NCBI GenBank assembly: GCA_964344625.1
Contig: CAYFNZ010000002.1
Coordinates: 1-60,840 of the forward strand
Reading direction: 5' to 3'
Origin: JAAYEL01 sp964344625
Lineage (GTDB): Bacteria; Bacillota; Clostridia; Tissierellales; Peptoniphilaceae
Length of the DNA: 60,840 nt
The notes under the pieces were generated by a model. The model made no database searches, was not told where the DNA came from, and was given only the letters and a program-made list of their open reading frames with translations. Position 1 is the first letter of the stretch; every line of letters starts with the position of its first letter. A program made the position numbers and the translations under genes. Positions 50,371-59,268 of this stretch are shown piece by piece.

Positions 50371-50415
50371 GGATATGTTTCTAGAATAATACCTTGTATT
50401 TATCCTGAAACATCC
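50371..50415 (-). ncRNA. Structured 5' leader of the panT-like/coaX unit (candidate cis-regulatory RNA)
   Basis: In the roughly 150-base leader, GGATGTTTC (50407-50415) pairs with GAAACATATCC (50371-50381) with a two-base bulge. The pairing continues inward (GGAT/ATTC, AATAC/GTATT) around an AAG loop, giving a 45-base imperfect hairpin with bulges. It starts about 20 bases after the -10 and is well separated from the start codon. I cannot assign it to a known riboswitch class. Confidence 0.45.
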
Positions 50416-50436
50416 GCCAAATAACTTACATAATAT

Positions 50437-50464
50437 ATTATAATGTAATTGATTTGAGTGTCAA
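50437..50464 (-). promoter_or_regulatory. Strong promoter for panT-like gene and coaX
   Basis: On the minus strand a perfect TTGACA (50459-50464), 16 bases and a perfect TATAAT (50437-50442), starting right after the stop codon of the upstream gene. It is the best consensus promoter in the window. Confidence 0.85.
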
Positions 50465-50468
50465 TAAA

Positions 50469-50978
50469 TTATTTACCTAGCTTAAGCTTTCTAATAATCA
50501 TATTTAACTCTTCAATCTTTTCCTTATCTACTTTTACAAATTGATTCTTTTCTTCCATATCCTCTTTGTAAGTTAAAACTAAATCAGAAGTTTCCAAATC
50601 GAAAGCCCATTTTTTAATTTGACTCCAAAGAATGAATTTTCCTTGAGCGTAAATTCCCATTTCAGAAACAATTACGCTATCTCTAGTATCAATTAGTAAG
50701 ATAATAACTAGAGTAATCATCAAGATACCAGAAAGATATTGCTTATTTACAATGTTGAATATACCAAAACCAACGATTAAGGCCGCTAAGATATAGGTTA
50801 CCTTAGAAACTTCTTTCTTAAATGTGCTTAGGACTTGACCCTTAATCTTCTTTCTTTCCCTATATCCTACAATTTGTCTATAAACAAAATATAGGATCAT
50901 GGCTCCGTATAAAACATAAATAAATGTCATGCTTCCTGGACCTGTTTGATTTGCTAATAGCATATTATTAATTACCAT
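50469..50978 (-). CDS. Membrane protein of unknown function with PH-like C-terminal part
   Basis: The 169-residue protein has three predicted TM segments (about 18-34, 58-75, 80-97) and a soluble C-terminal region of about 70 residues. The latter begins SVIVSEMGIYAQGKFILWSQ and continues IKKWAFDLETSDLVLTYKED. That strand pattern, with a W before the second segment, is like small bacterial PH-type (DUF5673-like) domains. I do not recognise a function. It lies 36 bases after ftsH and has a GGAAGAG site. Confidence 0.72.
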   Translation of the reverse strand: MVINNMLLANQTGPGSMTFIYVLYGAMILYFVYRQIVGYRERKKIKGQVLSTFKKEVSKVTYILAALIVGFGIFNIVNKQYLSGILMITLVIILLIDTRDSVIVSEMGIYAQGKFILWSQIKKWAFDLETSDLVLTYKEDMEEKNQFVKVDKEKIEELNMIIRKLKLGK

Positions 50979-51014
50979 CTTTTTCTCTTCCTTATTACTT
51001 TTTTCTTATTCTAT

Positions 51015-52904
51015 CTATAAATTTTCTTCACTTTTATCACTTGGTTCACCAAGGTCTACCTCATTTTTTACTTGGTCAATTTCCTTTTGACTAATCCTAG
51101 GGTCATATTTCTCAGCGATTTCAAGAAACTCTTCTTTTCTAATAGTTTCTTGTTCAAGTAAGGCATGAGCAAGCTCATGCAAGAAGTCCATATGCTCATT
51201 TAATAGGTCTTTAGCTTTTTGATAAGCTCCCTTAATGATTTTTCTAACTTCTTCATCTATTTCTAAGGCTACCTTGTCTGAGTAGTCTTGGTTTTTACCG
51301 TAGTCTCTACCTAAAAAGACATTGCCATCTGATTGACCATACATGATTGGACCTAAATCCTCACTCATACCAAAGGTAGTAACCATGGCCTTGGCAATCT
51401 TTGTAGCTCTTTCAATATCATTAGATGCTCCTGTTGAGATATCATCAAGGACAAGTTCTTCAGCAGCCCTACCACCATAGAAAGAAACTATCTCATTAAA
51501 CATTTGCTTTTTAGTCATAAATGATGTGTCTTCGTCAGGTATAAAGGATGTAAAGCCGCCGGCTGACCCCCTAGGTATGATTGTAATCATATGAACTGGA
51601 TTAGTTAATTCCAAGAAGTGAGTTACTACAGCATGACCCGCTTCATGGTAGGCAGTAAGCTTTCTTTCTTTTTCAACTACCACCCTAGATTTTTTCTCTG
51701 GACCAGCTACGACCCTGATAGTTGCTTCATCGAATATCTCAGGACTTATCTCTTCCTTGTTATATCTAGCAGCAAGCAGTGCAGCTTCATTAGTAATATT
51801 TTCTAGGTCAGCAGGTGAAAAACCTGAAGTAGTCTTTGCTATATCTTTTAAATCGACATCCTTTGAAAGTTTTTTGTTCTTAGTATGAACTTGTAAAATT
51901 TCGTATCTTTCTCTTACATCTGGAAGTCCAATTTGGATTTGTCTGTCAAATCTACCCGGTCTTAATAAGGCTGGGTCTAGGATATCAGGCCTATTTGTTG
52001 CAGCCATAATTATGATTCCTTCATTTGTAGAAAAGCCATCCATTTCCACTAGAAGTTGGTTAAGAGTTTGTTCTCTTTCGTCATGGCCACCGCCAAGTCC
52101 AGCCCCTCTTCTCCTACCTACAGCATCAATTTCATCTATGAAAATGATACAAGGAGAATTCTTCTTAGCTTCCTTAAACATATCTCTTACACGGGAAGCC
52201 CCAACACCGACAAACATTTCAACGAAGTCAGAACCACTTATGCTATAAAAAGGAACCCTAGCTTCGCCGGCAACAGCCTTTGAAATATAGGTCTTACCTG
52301 TTCCTGGAGGTCCTACTAGTAAGACACCCTTTGGGATTCTAGCCCCATGCTTAACATATTTTTGAGGAGACCTTAAAAACTCTACAATCTCCATTAGCTC
52401 TTCTTTTTCTTCTTTTAATCCGGCTACTTGCTTAAAAGTAATAGGATTTTTATCAATCTTGTTTAGTGAAGCCCTATTCTTTCCGAAGTTCATAGCCTGG
52501 CTATTACCGCCTTGGCTCTTGGACATAAACAAGTACCATAAAAACATTGTGCCACCAATCATTATGATATATGGAAGCATTACTTCTAAAAATGACTCTG
52601 TCTTAGGACTTGTGGTGTATTTTACCTTATTTGTTTCTATCTTATCTTTAAGGTAGTTTTCAACTAAATAATCTTCTGAAAATGTAAATTTAGTAGAAAC
52701 AATTGTCTTGTCATTTAGTCTTGCTGTCAAATTCGAGCCATTTGTATCTACGCTCTCTACCTTGCCTTCATCAAGCAAGCTTACAAATTCATCAAACCTA
52801 ATTGTTTTTTTAGCCGATAAGCTATCACCAAAATAAGTTAGAACTATTACCAATATCACTATGGGTAAAAGAATTGATAATATATTTACCTTCTTATTTT
52901 TCAA
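51015..52904 (-). CDS. ftsH: ATP-dependent zinc metalloprotease FtsH
   Basis: This 629-residue membrane protease degrades misfolded membrane proteins. Two TM segments (about 9-25 and 109-126) flank an extracellular region. The AAA domain has Walker A GPPGTGKTYISKAVAG, Walker B IIFIDEIDAVGRRRG and the second region RPGRFDRQI; the zinc site is HEAGHAVV. The start is TTG at 52904 with AGGAGG 5 bases upstream. It follows hpt, as in Bacillus. Confidence 0.97.
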   Translation of the reverse strand: MKNKKVNILSILLPIVILVIVLTYFGDSLSAKKTIRFDEFVSLLDEGKVESVDTNGSNLTARLNDKTIVSTKFTFSEDYLVENYLKDKIETNKVKYTTSPKTESFLEVMLPYIIMIGGTMFLWYLFMSKSQGGNSQAMNFGKNRASLNKIDKNPITFKQVAGLKEEKEELMEIVEFLRSPQKYVKHGARIPKGVLLVGPPGTGKTYISKAVAGEARVPFYSISGSDFVEMFVGVGASRVRDMFKEAKKNSPCIIFIDEIDAVGRRRGAGLGGGHDEREQTLNQLLVEMDGFSTNEGIIIMAATNRPDILDPALLRPGRFDRQIQIGLPDVRERYEILQVHTKNKKLSKDVDLKDIAKTTSGFSPADLENITNEAALLAARYNKEEISPEIFDEATIRVVAGPEKKSRVVVEKERKLTAYHEAGHAVVTHFLELTNPVHMITIIPRGSAGGFTSFIPDEDTSFMTKKQMFNEIVSFYGGRAAEELVLDDISTGASNDIERATKIAKAMVTTFGMSEDLGPIMYGQSDGNVFLGRDYGKNQDYSDKVALEIDEEVRKIIKGAYQKAKDLLNEHMDFLHELAHALLEQETIRKEEFLEIAEKYDPRISQKEIDQVKNEVDLGEPSDKSEENL

Positions 52905-52916
52905 ATTAACCTCCTA

Positions 52917-53471
52917 CTACTCATAAACTTCTCTTTTAACTATACCAATAAAAGGAAGATCTCTATATTTTTGGGCGTAGTCAATTCCATAACCAACTAC
53001 AAATTCATCTGGTATTTCATAACCCACATAATCAGCATCTATATCTACAAGACGTCTTTCCTTCTTGTCTAATAGGACTGCAATCTTTATTGACTTGGCT
53101 CCCCTGGATTTCAAATTATCAATCAAATATGAAAGGGTATAGCCTGTATCGATGATATCTTCAACTATGATAACATTTTTCTTGTCTATAGAATCATCTA
53201 AATCCTTAAGAATCCTTACATCTCCAGAAGACTCTGTTCCCATACCATAGGATGAAACAGACATAAAATCAAAGCTCAAAGGAACATTAATCTTCCTACT
53301 TAAGTCTGAAAGGAAAAATACCGATCCCTTTAATATCCCAATCAAAACTAAGTCCGCCTCATCATTTTCGTAGTCCTTAGTAATTTGATCTGCAATAGCT
53401 TGAACTGCTTTTTTAATATCTTCTTCACTATAAAGAACCCTATCTATTTCACGTAAATTCGAAATATCCAT
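52917..53471 (-). CDS. hpt: Hypoxanthine phosphoribosyltransferase
   Basis: It salvages hypoxanthine/guanine to IMP/GMP. The 184-residue protein has the PRPP loop VIIVEDIIDTGYTLSYL, an early LVGILKGS-type segment (LIGILKGSVFFLSDL) and the base-specificity region YVGYEIPDEFVVGYGIDYAQ. GGAGG is 8 bases before the ATG. The start overlaps the end of tilS by 23 bases, the classic tilS-hprT-ftsH arrangement. Confidence 0.96.
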   Translation of the reverse strand: MDISNLREIDRVLYSEEDIKKAVQAIADQITKDYENDEADLVLIGILKGSVFFLSDLSRKINVPLSFDFMSVSSYGMGTESSGDVRILKDLDDSIDKKNVIIVEDIIDTGYTLSYLIDNLKSRGAKSIKIAVLLDKKERRLVDIDADYVGYEIPDEFVVGYGIDYAQKYRDLPFIGIVKREVYE

Positions 53472-54762
53472 AAGTCAATCCTCCTCCAATATTAAGCCTA
53501 ATTCCAAGTTTATCAATTAATTTTTTATTAAAATATATGTTAGCTATTGAGACTATCTGTCCATCAATTTCGATAATTGGGTAGAAGTCCCTATCCGCCA
53601 AATCTATTTTTTTATCTATGAAAAAGTCTTTTACTTTTTTCTCCCTATTATTATAAATAATCCTATCCCCATTTCTTCTTTTCCTAACCAAGGCTTTTTT
53701 ATCATTTAAGTTAAAATCTATAAGATAACCATTTATATTTACCCTATTAGTACCTTGAATATAGATAATTTCATCAAGTGGATTCTTATTTATTCTTTTG
53801 ATTATGAGATTTTCATTTGAGGTGGATACTGAAATATCATTTATGATTACTTCTTTGCCAGCTTTAGAATCTTTTATACTTAAAAACTCCTCATAGTGCT
53901 TGTAATCAAAGCCACTCAAATGTCCTCTTAATTTAAAAATGCCCTCTCTCAATATTTCCAGCTGGATATAGGTTTCAAGTTTTAAAAATTCCAACCTGTC
54001 AAGATGGATTGAAAAATCATTAGCCTTGACCCTTATCTCATTAAAAAGTCCGCCAATAAACCTATCTCGAATCATCTTATCATTTCTCGCATGGTCGGAT
54101 AAGGTTAAAAGAGCCTTCTTAAAGGCTGGATTTATCTTTTCTTCAACCATAGGAATTATTTCATTTCTAAGCTTATTTCTCGTATAGTCATTTTCAAAGT
54201 TTGTATGGTCTTGGACAAAATCTATGCCCTCTTCAGCTATATATTCCTCAATCTCAGCCCTTGAAATAGTAAGAAGGGGTCTTATAATTATCCCATCTTC
54301 TTCCTTGATGCCACAAAGGCCGTCTATGCCGGTCCCCCTAGCTATCCTCATAAGGACAGTTTCAGCTTGGTCATCGAGGTTATGGGCCAGGGCTATCTTG
54401 AAATTTTTTCTTCCAGCAATAATCTCATGAAAGAATTTATACCTAAATTTTCTTCCACACTCTTCGATGGAAAGCTTGTCTTTTTCAGAAAGAGCCTTAA
54501 TATCCATACTTCTCATGTGAAATGCTATTTTCTCATGCTTGCAAAAGTCTCTCACAAAATTTGCATCCCTAATCGAGTCTTCGCCTCTTAACTGATGGTC
54601 GAAATGTGCTACTTCAAGCCTAGACTTATCAGCTTCAAAAAATTTAATAAGCATATGAAGCATAGACATGGAATCTGCCCCGCCAGAGACGCAGGCAAGA
54701 ACCCTATCATCTTTTCCTATTAAGTTTTTTTTAGAAATGTTGTCAAGAAATTTTTTATACAT
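53449..54762 (-). CDS. tilS: tRNA(Ile)-lysidine synthase
   Basis: It converts C34 of the AUA-reading tRNA-Ile to lysidine. The 437-residue protein has the PP-loop ACVSGGADSMSMLHML, HFDHQLRGEDSIRDANFV, ALAHNLDDQAETVLMRIARG and a C-terminal TilS domain with VRKRRNGDRI. The gene is essential in most bacteria. The ribosome-binding site before the ATG at 54762 is weak. It lies between the DivIC-like gene and hpt. Confidence 0.95.
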   Translation of the reverse strand: MYKKFLDNISKKNLIGKDDRVLACVSGGADSMSMLHMLIKFFEADKSRLEVAHFDHQLRGEDSIRDANFVRDFCKHEKIAFHMRSMDIKALSEKDKLSIEECGRKFRYKFFHEIIAGRKNFKIALAHNLDDQAETVLMRIARGTGIDGLCGIKEEDGIIIRPLLTISRAEIEEYIAEEGIDFVQDHTNFENDYTRNKLRNEIIPMVEEKINPAFKKALLTLSDHARNDKMIRDRFIGGLFNEIRVKANDFSIHLDRLEFLKLETYIQLEILREGIFKLRGHLSGFDYKHYEEFLSIKDSKAGKEVIINDISVSTSNENLIIKRINKNPLDEIIYIQGTNRVNINGYLIDFNLNDKKALVRKRRNGDRIIYNNREKKVKDFFIDKKIDLADRDFYPIIEIDGQIVSIANIYFNKKLIDKLGIRLNIGGGLTYGYFEFT

Positions 54763-54800
54763 TATATATCTTAATTTTGAGATTTCTTTTCGTCTTTTTC

Positions 54801-55226
54801 TTAATTATCAGTCTTTTCGTTTTTATTATCTTTTGATTTTTCCTTACTAGAGTCTTCTTCAAGATAAATCTTTTCAGACTTCTTAATCATGCCAAGTTCT
54901 TCCCTAGCCTTCTTTTCGATATATTCAAGGGTATTTGCTTCTTTAATTTCAGATTGAAGGGCATCCACCCTCTCTTTAAGTCTTTTTTGTGACTCTACTT
55001 GTTCGTTATATGCCTTATTTAACTCTCTGATTTTTCTTCTTTGGCCATAAACCAAGCCAATACTTACAAGCAAAATTACTAAGACTAGAATGAGTAGCCT
55101 ATTTAGCCTAACTTGTTTTCTTCTCTCTTGAATCCTTTTTTGTTTCTTTCTATTTAGTTCTCGATTTTCTCTCATGAGTTCTCGATTATCTATATCGCTT
55201 CTGAATTCCCTAGTCTCTCTATTCAT
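54801..55226 (-). CDS. divIC: DivIC/FtsB-family septum formation initiator
   Basis: This 141-residue bitopic protein has a highly charged cytosolic tail (about 1-45, Arg/Glu-rich), TM at about 46-63 (LILVLVILLVSIGLVYG), then a coiled coil (EQVESQKRLKERVDALQSEI) and LEYIEKKAREELGMIKKSEK. The conserved A.EELGM(I/V) tail segment is typical of FtsB/DivIC. It should form a complex with FtsL (34871-35368) and DivIB; no divIB/ftsQ gene is in the window. It follows rqcP by two bases. Confidence 0.9.
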   Translation of the reverse strand: MNRETREFRSDIDNRELMRENRELNRKKQKRIQERRKQVRLNRLLILVLVILLVSIGLVYGQRRKIRELNKAYNEQVESQKRLKERVDALQSEIKEANTLEYIEKKAREELGMIKKSEKIYLEEDSSKEKSKDNKNEKTDN

Positions 55227-55228
55227 CC

Positions 55229-55471
55229 CTATTCAATAATCCTCACCATTTGTTTGGATTCGTCTTTAAATGAAGTTTCTTTAAGCTCCAAGACTTCCGC
55301 TTTAATGACCCTATCTCCAAAACTGATTTCAATAATGTCTCCAACGCCTACCTCATAACCAGCCTTAACTACCTTGCCATTCACGCTTACCCTACCAGTA
55401 TCACAGGCTTGCTTGGCAATAGTCCTACGCTTGATTAATCTCGAGTTTTTAAGAAATTTATCTATTCTCAT
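55229..55471 (-). CDS. rqcP: RqcP (YabO-like) S4-domain protein
   Basis: This 80-residue protein is almost wholly an S4 domain: RIDKFLKNSRLIKRRTIAKQ, then GRVSVNGKVVKAGYEVGVGD. RqcP assists RqcH in adding C-terminal alanine tails to stalled nascent chains on 50S subunits. Its place before divIC and tilS matches Bacillus yabO and argues against a generic HslR. ATG 55471 has GGAGG 4 bases upstream. It leads the operon, with a TGCTATAAT promoter. Confidence 0.88.
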   Translation of the reverse strand: MRIDKFLKNSRLIKRRTIAKQACDTGRVSVNGKVVKAGYEVGVGDIIEISFGDRVIKAEVLELKETSFKDESKQMVRIIE

Positions 55472-55492
55472 TTTGCCTCCAATCATCAAATA

Positions 55493-55501
55493 ATTATAGC
55501 A
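55493..55501 (-). promoter_or_regulatory. Extended -10 promoter of the rqcP operon
   Basis: On the minus strand TGCTATAAT (TATAAT at 55493-55498) lies about 20 bases before the rqcP start; a TTTAAT lies 17 bases upstream as a weak -35. The rest of the 160-base gap to the EIIA gene is A/T-rich with no clear further signal. Confidence 0.6.
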
Positions 55502-55649
55502 TAAATGAAAACTTTATTAAACTTTATAAATATATCGAAGCAATTCTTCTTTGCAAAGCTAACATCTTTATGCAAAAAGCATATTTTAATATATGTAAAA
55601 TTTGGGTACAATAAATAAAGTAAATTGAATTAAATTTTAGGAGGAAAAA

Positions 55650-56117
55650 ATGGGATTATTTAGTAAAAAAATCGAGCTAGTAGCCCCAATGACTGGAGAA
55701 TTAATAGATATTACAAGCGTTGAAGACATGACATTTTCACAAAAAATGTTAGGAGATGGAGTTGCTATCAAGCCTACAGAAGGTAAGCTTTACGCACCTG
55801 CTGATGGTAAAGTAGTTCAAGTATTTCATACAAAGCATGCTATAGGCATGGATATAAAGGGACTAAAAGTTCTAATCCACGTTGGTATGAATACAGTTGA
55901 ACTAAATGGAGAAGGCTTTACATCTCATGTTGTTGAAGGTGATACAGTTAAAAAAGGCGACCTACTATTAGATGTAGACCTTGAATTATTAAAAGAAAAG
56001 GGATATCCAACAGAAACTCCAATAGTTATAACTAATATGGAACTTGTTAAAGAACTTAAGAAAGAACAAGGTCCAGTAACAGCAGGTCAATCTGTAATAA
56101 TGAATATTGTAAAGTAA
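55650..56117 (+). CDS. crr: PTS glucose-type IIA component
   Basis: This 155-residue soluble phosphocarrier accepts phosphate from HPr and passes it to a sugar-specific IIB. It starts VAPMTGELIDITSVEDMTFS and has PTEGKLYAPADGKVVQVF, TKHAIGMDIKGLKVLIHVGM (both active-site histidines, HA and HVG) and the usual tail. It is a stand-alone EIIA, with no IIBC neighbour, so it probably serves IICB proteins encoded elsewhere. AGGAGG precedes the ATG; a strong terminator follows. Confidence 0.94.
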   Translation: MGLFSKKIELVAPMTGELIDITSVEDMTFSQKMLGDGVAIKPTEGKLYAPADGKVVQVFHTKHAIGMDIKGLKVLIHVGMNTVELNGEGFTSHVVEGDTVKKGDLLLDVDLELLKEKGYPTETPIVITNMELVKELKKEQGPVTAGQSVIMNIVK

Positions 56118-56142
56118 ACCGATAAAATTTCTATATCAAGAC

Positions 56143-56181
56143 GAAAGGATGCTGAATTTGAAATCAGCATCCTTTCTTTTA
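56143..56181 (+). terminator. Rho-independent terminator after crr
   Basis: GAAAGGATGCTGA (56143-56155) and TCAGCATCCTTTC (56164-56176) form a perfect 13-bp stem with an 8-base loop, then TTTT. Confidence 0.93.
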
Positions 56182-56195
56182 ATTGATTTTGTTTA

Positions 56196-57881
56196 TTATA
56201 CGATTTTGCTTCCCCCTATAAATTCCCTTAGGATAGAGGTGTTGACTATATCTGAGGTGTCTTCTAGGCTTACAAAGTATTGCAAGAAAGACTTTAATCT
56301 GGCCGCCTCGACATAAGCTGGGTCGTCATCCTTGATAGCCTCTATATCCTTGATAACAATAGGCTTTAAAGCTGGTATATCAAAGGTAAAAGAAGAGTTA
56401 AACATAACATCAGCCTGCTCTTGGTATGGGAAAATGTATTTTTCTTCCCCTTGTCTTACCCTCTTCCATTCTAAGATAGTCTCTTTGACATCCTTTCCTC
56501 TAAAATGCTTATCCCTAGCCATTCTTCTTAGAAGTCTAAGGTCAGTTGTCGCCACCCTATTATGGTTGTCTAGGTTTATCTGGGTTATAACACTTAGGTA
56601 AATCCTAAACTTAAAGGCTTCATCAATCTGATCTGTTAGCCTTGGATTTAGACCATGGATTCCCTCAATTATTACAGGATCTGAACCAGATAGCCTAATC
56701 TTTTGACCAGTATAAACCCTTTCCCCTTTTATAAAATCGAATTTAATCTTTTCTATAGCTTTTGAATGCATCAAGGAGTTTAAGTCCCTATTAAATAGGT
56801 CAAGGTCAATTGACTCTAAGGCTTCAAAATCGTAATTACCATCCTCATCTAAAGGCGTATCCACTCTATTTACATAATAGTCATCTAGGGATATGGAAAT
56901 TGGCTTTAAGCCTAGGGCCCTTAAGCTAGATGTAAGCTTATAGGCAAAGCTAGTCTTTCCAGAAGAAGAAGGGGCTGCAATTAAGATAATCCTCTTATTA
57001 TTTGCATGGATGGTCTGAGCTATCTGCATAATCTTATATTGTTGCAAGACTTCTGACATCCTACAGACATCCCCAATCTTTCCACTTTCTATGAGGCTAT
57101 TTAACTTTGAAATACTAGTAATTTCTTGCATTTCTGACCAGGCTTCAGCTTCATTATAGGTCTCTGATAAGAGATAATGAGGTATGAAATTTTTAACCTT
57201 ATTCTTGTCATTAGGACTTACCCCAAGTAAAACTATGCCGTAGTCAAAGATTTCTATATCAAAGCTTGATAAGTAGTCTGTTGAAGGCACCATATGGCCG
57301 TAAAAATAGTCGTAATAATCCCCCAGTTTATAGAGGCTGATATTTCTTTTTTGCCTATACTTTAAGAGATTAACCTTGTCATATCTTTTTTGCCTTTCAA
57401 AAAGGTCTATAGCATCCTTTACCTTAAATTCTATCTTTTCTATTTTAAGCTTTTTTGAAACAAGGTCTGCCATCTTATTCTTAATGGCATTTTTTAAGTT
57501 GGTATCAATGTTATATCTCTTGTCCCCCTGCTTTATAGTGCAGTAGAGGCCCTCAGAAATCGTATGTTCTATAACTACACTCTTATTGTTAAACACTTCA
57601 TTTGTGGCCGTAATAAATAGGTAGGAAAGACTTCTCATGTAGACCCTATTTCCATCCACATCAGATGTATCTAAAAAGATTACCTCCTTAAAAGCTGGGT
57701 CTACCTTTTCAGATAGCTCTACTAGGTGGTTATTTACCTTAGCTATTACCACCTGACTTTTTATATCTTGACCGTAGGCTCTTAAGAGGTCCTCATAGGT
57801 CATTAAGTTATCAACTTCAACTACTTTCTCAAAAGAATTCTCATAGATATCAAATACGATTTTCACTTGTCTTTTACTCAT
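56196..57881 (-). CDS. Uridine kinase-like protein with N-terminal TGS/ThrRS-like region
   Basis: In this 561-residue two-part protein the N-terminal 280 residues include a TGS-like start (VKIVFDIYENSFEKVVEVDN; VIAKVNNHLVELSEKVD) and a region resembling the second additional domain of ThrRS (HTISEGLYCTIKQGDKRYNI). The C-terminal kinase domain has Walker A IAAPSSSGKTSFAYKL, SLDDYYVNR and VIIEGIHGLNPRL, as in uridine/phosphoribulokinase proteins. Such fused 'nucleoside kinases' are common in Firmicutes and Bacteroidetes; the substrate is not firmly known. ATG 57881 has AAGGTG 6 bases upstream. It overlaps the decayed MATE gene. Confidence 0.87.
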   Translation of the reverse strand: MSKRQVKIVFDIYENSFEKVVEVDNLMTYEDLLRAYGQDIKSQVVIAKVNNHLVELSEKVDPAFKEVIFLDTSDVDGNRVYMRSLSYLFITATNEVFNNKSVVIEHTISEGLYCTIKQGDKRYNIDTNLKNAIKNKMADLVSKKLKIEKIEFKVKDAIDLFERQKRYDKVNLLKYRQKRNISLYKLGDYYDYFYGHMVPSTDYLSSFDIEIFDYGIVLLGVSPNDKNKVKNFIPHYLLSETYNEAEAWSEMQEITSISKLNSLIESGKIGDVCRMSEVLQQYKIMQIAQTIHANNKRIILIAAPSSSGKTSFAYKLTSSLRALGLKPISISLDDYYVNRVDTPLDEDGNYDFEALESIDLDLFNRDLNSLMHSKAIEKIKFDFIKGERVYTGQKIRLSGSDPVIIEGIHGLNPRLTDQIDEAFKFRIYLSVITQINLDNHNRVATTDLRLLRRMARDKHFRGKDVKETILEWKRVRQGEEKYIFPYQEQADVMFNSSFTFDIPALKPIVIKDIEAIKDDDPAYVEAARLKSFLQYFVSLEDTSDIVNTSILREFIGGSKIV

Positions 57882-58255
57882 TAAAATCACCTTTTTTAAT
57901 CAAATCTTTATAATAATAAAATGATAAAGCTGTAGCTATTACCCAACCAATAGGCCAAGATAGCCAAATTCCAATAGGCCCCAACTTGTAGCTTAAAACA
58001 AAGGCTAGTATTACCCTTACTAATAAGTCTACAAAGGTTGCTATCATAAATTCCTTCATCTTCTTGCTAGCCCTTAAGACCCCATCTGTATTTAACTTAT
58101 TGGCAGCTGCAAAGCCCGCTACAACAGAAGACCCTATTAGCATATACAAGGGAGTCTGCCATATTGTACATCTGTTGAAAAATCACCGATATAAACATGG
58201 GCAAAATGAACCTGACCAGGACCTTATCCACTCTATCTTTTGTTAAATCTAACAT
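57874..58255 (-). pseudogene. MATE efflux transporter remnant with internal deletions
   Basis: ATG 58255 (GGAG 6 bases upstream) opens a frame with a normal MATE N-terminus: LTKDRVDKVLVRFILPMFIS, then QQMYNMADSLV. The frame then fails. In another frame GSSVVAGFAAANKLN and RASKKMKEFMIATFVDLLVR up to PIGWVIATALSFYYYKD read as mid and C-terminal MATE sequence to the stop at 57874. Only about 127 codons remain of about 450, so at least one internal deletion removed most TM segments and shifted the frame. The ribosome-binding site is still good, and a short product may be made. Confidence 0.85.
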
Positions 58256-58288
58256 CTTTTACTCCAATCTTTTTACAAATCTATCAAT

Positions 58289-58319
58289 CAAAAAAGAGTG
58301 ATAGAAAACACTACCACTC
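58289..58319 (-). terminator. Terminator after the metallopeptidase gene
   Basis: On the minus strand GAGTGGTAG and CTATCACTC (58311-58319 with 58296-58304, one G-U pair) form a 9-bp stem, then TTTTTT (58290-58295). Confidence 0.85.
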
Positions 58320-58326
58320 AATTATA

Positions 58327-59211
58327 CTACAAATCTTTAGAATTTCTTACGGAGAATGTATCACCATTTTGGAAGTCTCCGTACTTATAGCCTCTTAAAA
58401 ACCATCTTTGTCTCTGGTCACTTGTCCCATGTTGGAAGGTATCTGGATTTGCCTTTCCTCCCTGCATTTCCTGAATCCTATCATCCCCGACTCCAGATGC
58501 AGCAGCCATACCTTCTTTTACATCTCCTGGCTCAAGGTAGGCCCTTTTTTCCATATGGTGGGCTACAACTCCTGCATAATAATCAGCCTGAAGCTCTAAT
58601 TTCACCATCTCATTGTTGTAGTCTATATCAGACACCTTACCTCTTAAGCCCTGAACTTCCATAAGCTTTCCAGTCTGCTTTTGGACATGGTGACCAACTT
58701 CATGGGCCAAGACGTAAGCAAAAGGAAAGTCCCCCTTGGCACCAAAGACCGTCCTTAGGTCCTTGGCAAAGGCCACATCAATATAGACAGTCTCATCTGC
58801 CCCACAATAGAAGGGTCCCATGTTTGAACTGGCAAGTCCACATCCTGACGAAACCCTATCTTGGTACAAGGTCAGCTTAGGCTCCCTATAATTGGCATTT
58901 TGCTCTTGAAAAAGCTCATGCCACACATCTTCAGTATCAGCAAGAACCACAGATAAAAATTCCTCTATTTCTTTTTCTTCAGGGCTTCTTGACTCATACC
59001 TAGTTTCAATATTTGCGGATGGAGTCATAGCTCCACCTACATTCAACAAAGTTTCCAAAGGATTTTGACCTGTGAGTAGGGAAAATACAATTAGTAAAAC
59101 AATCCCTCCGCCGCCAAGTCTTCCAAGGCCACCAAGGCCTCCCATGCCTGCTCCAGCTGGGCGTCCTCTCTTTTGTACATTATCACTTTGGCGTCTACCT
59201 TGCCATTTCAT
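58327..59211 (-). CDS. YpfJ-family neutral zinc metallopeptidase
   Basis: The protein has 294 residues. A basic N-terminus (MKWQGRRQSDNVQKRGR) is followed by a glycine-rich stretch, a TM segment (about 36-50) and a large extracellular domain. The zinc motif is FAYVLAHEVGHHVQKQTG (HExGHH), and the second half has ELQADYYAGVVAHHMEKR with the third ligand. YCGADETVYIDVAF is typical of the family. Substrates are unknown. AAGGAG precedes the ATG, and a terminator follows. Confidence 0.92.
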   Translation of the reverse strand: MKWQGRRQSDNVQKRGRPAGAGMGGLGGLGRLGGGGIVLLIVFSLLTGQNPLETLLNVGGAMTPSANIETRYESRSPEEKEIEEFLSVVLADTEDVWHELFQEQNANYREPKLTLYQDRVSSGCGLASSNMGPFYCGADETVYIDVAFAKDLRTVFGAKGDFPFAYVLAHEVGHHVQKQTGKLMEVQGLRGKVSDIDYNNEMVKLELQADYYAGVVAHHMEKRAYLEPGDVKEGMAAASGVGDDRIQEMQGGKANPDTFQHGTSDQRQRWFLRGYKYGDFQNGDTFSVRNSKDL

Positions 59212-59268
59212 ACTCTATCTCCTTGACCTCTTAAATAAAATGCTTTCTATAGACTTATACCCAAAAGC

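Noticed and set aside
55550..55620. A catabolite-response element or clear sigma-A promoter before crr
   Set aside because: A TACAAT at about 55607 and a short A/T palindrome are present, but there is no convincing -35 and no cre-like consensus, so I did not list it as a feature.
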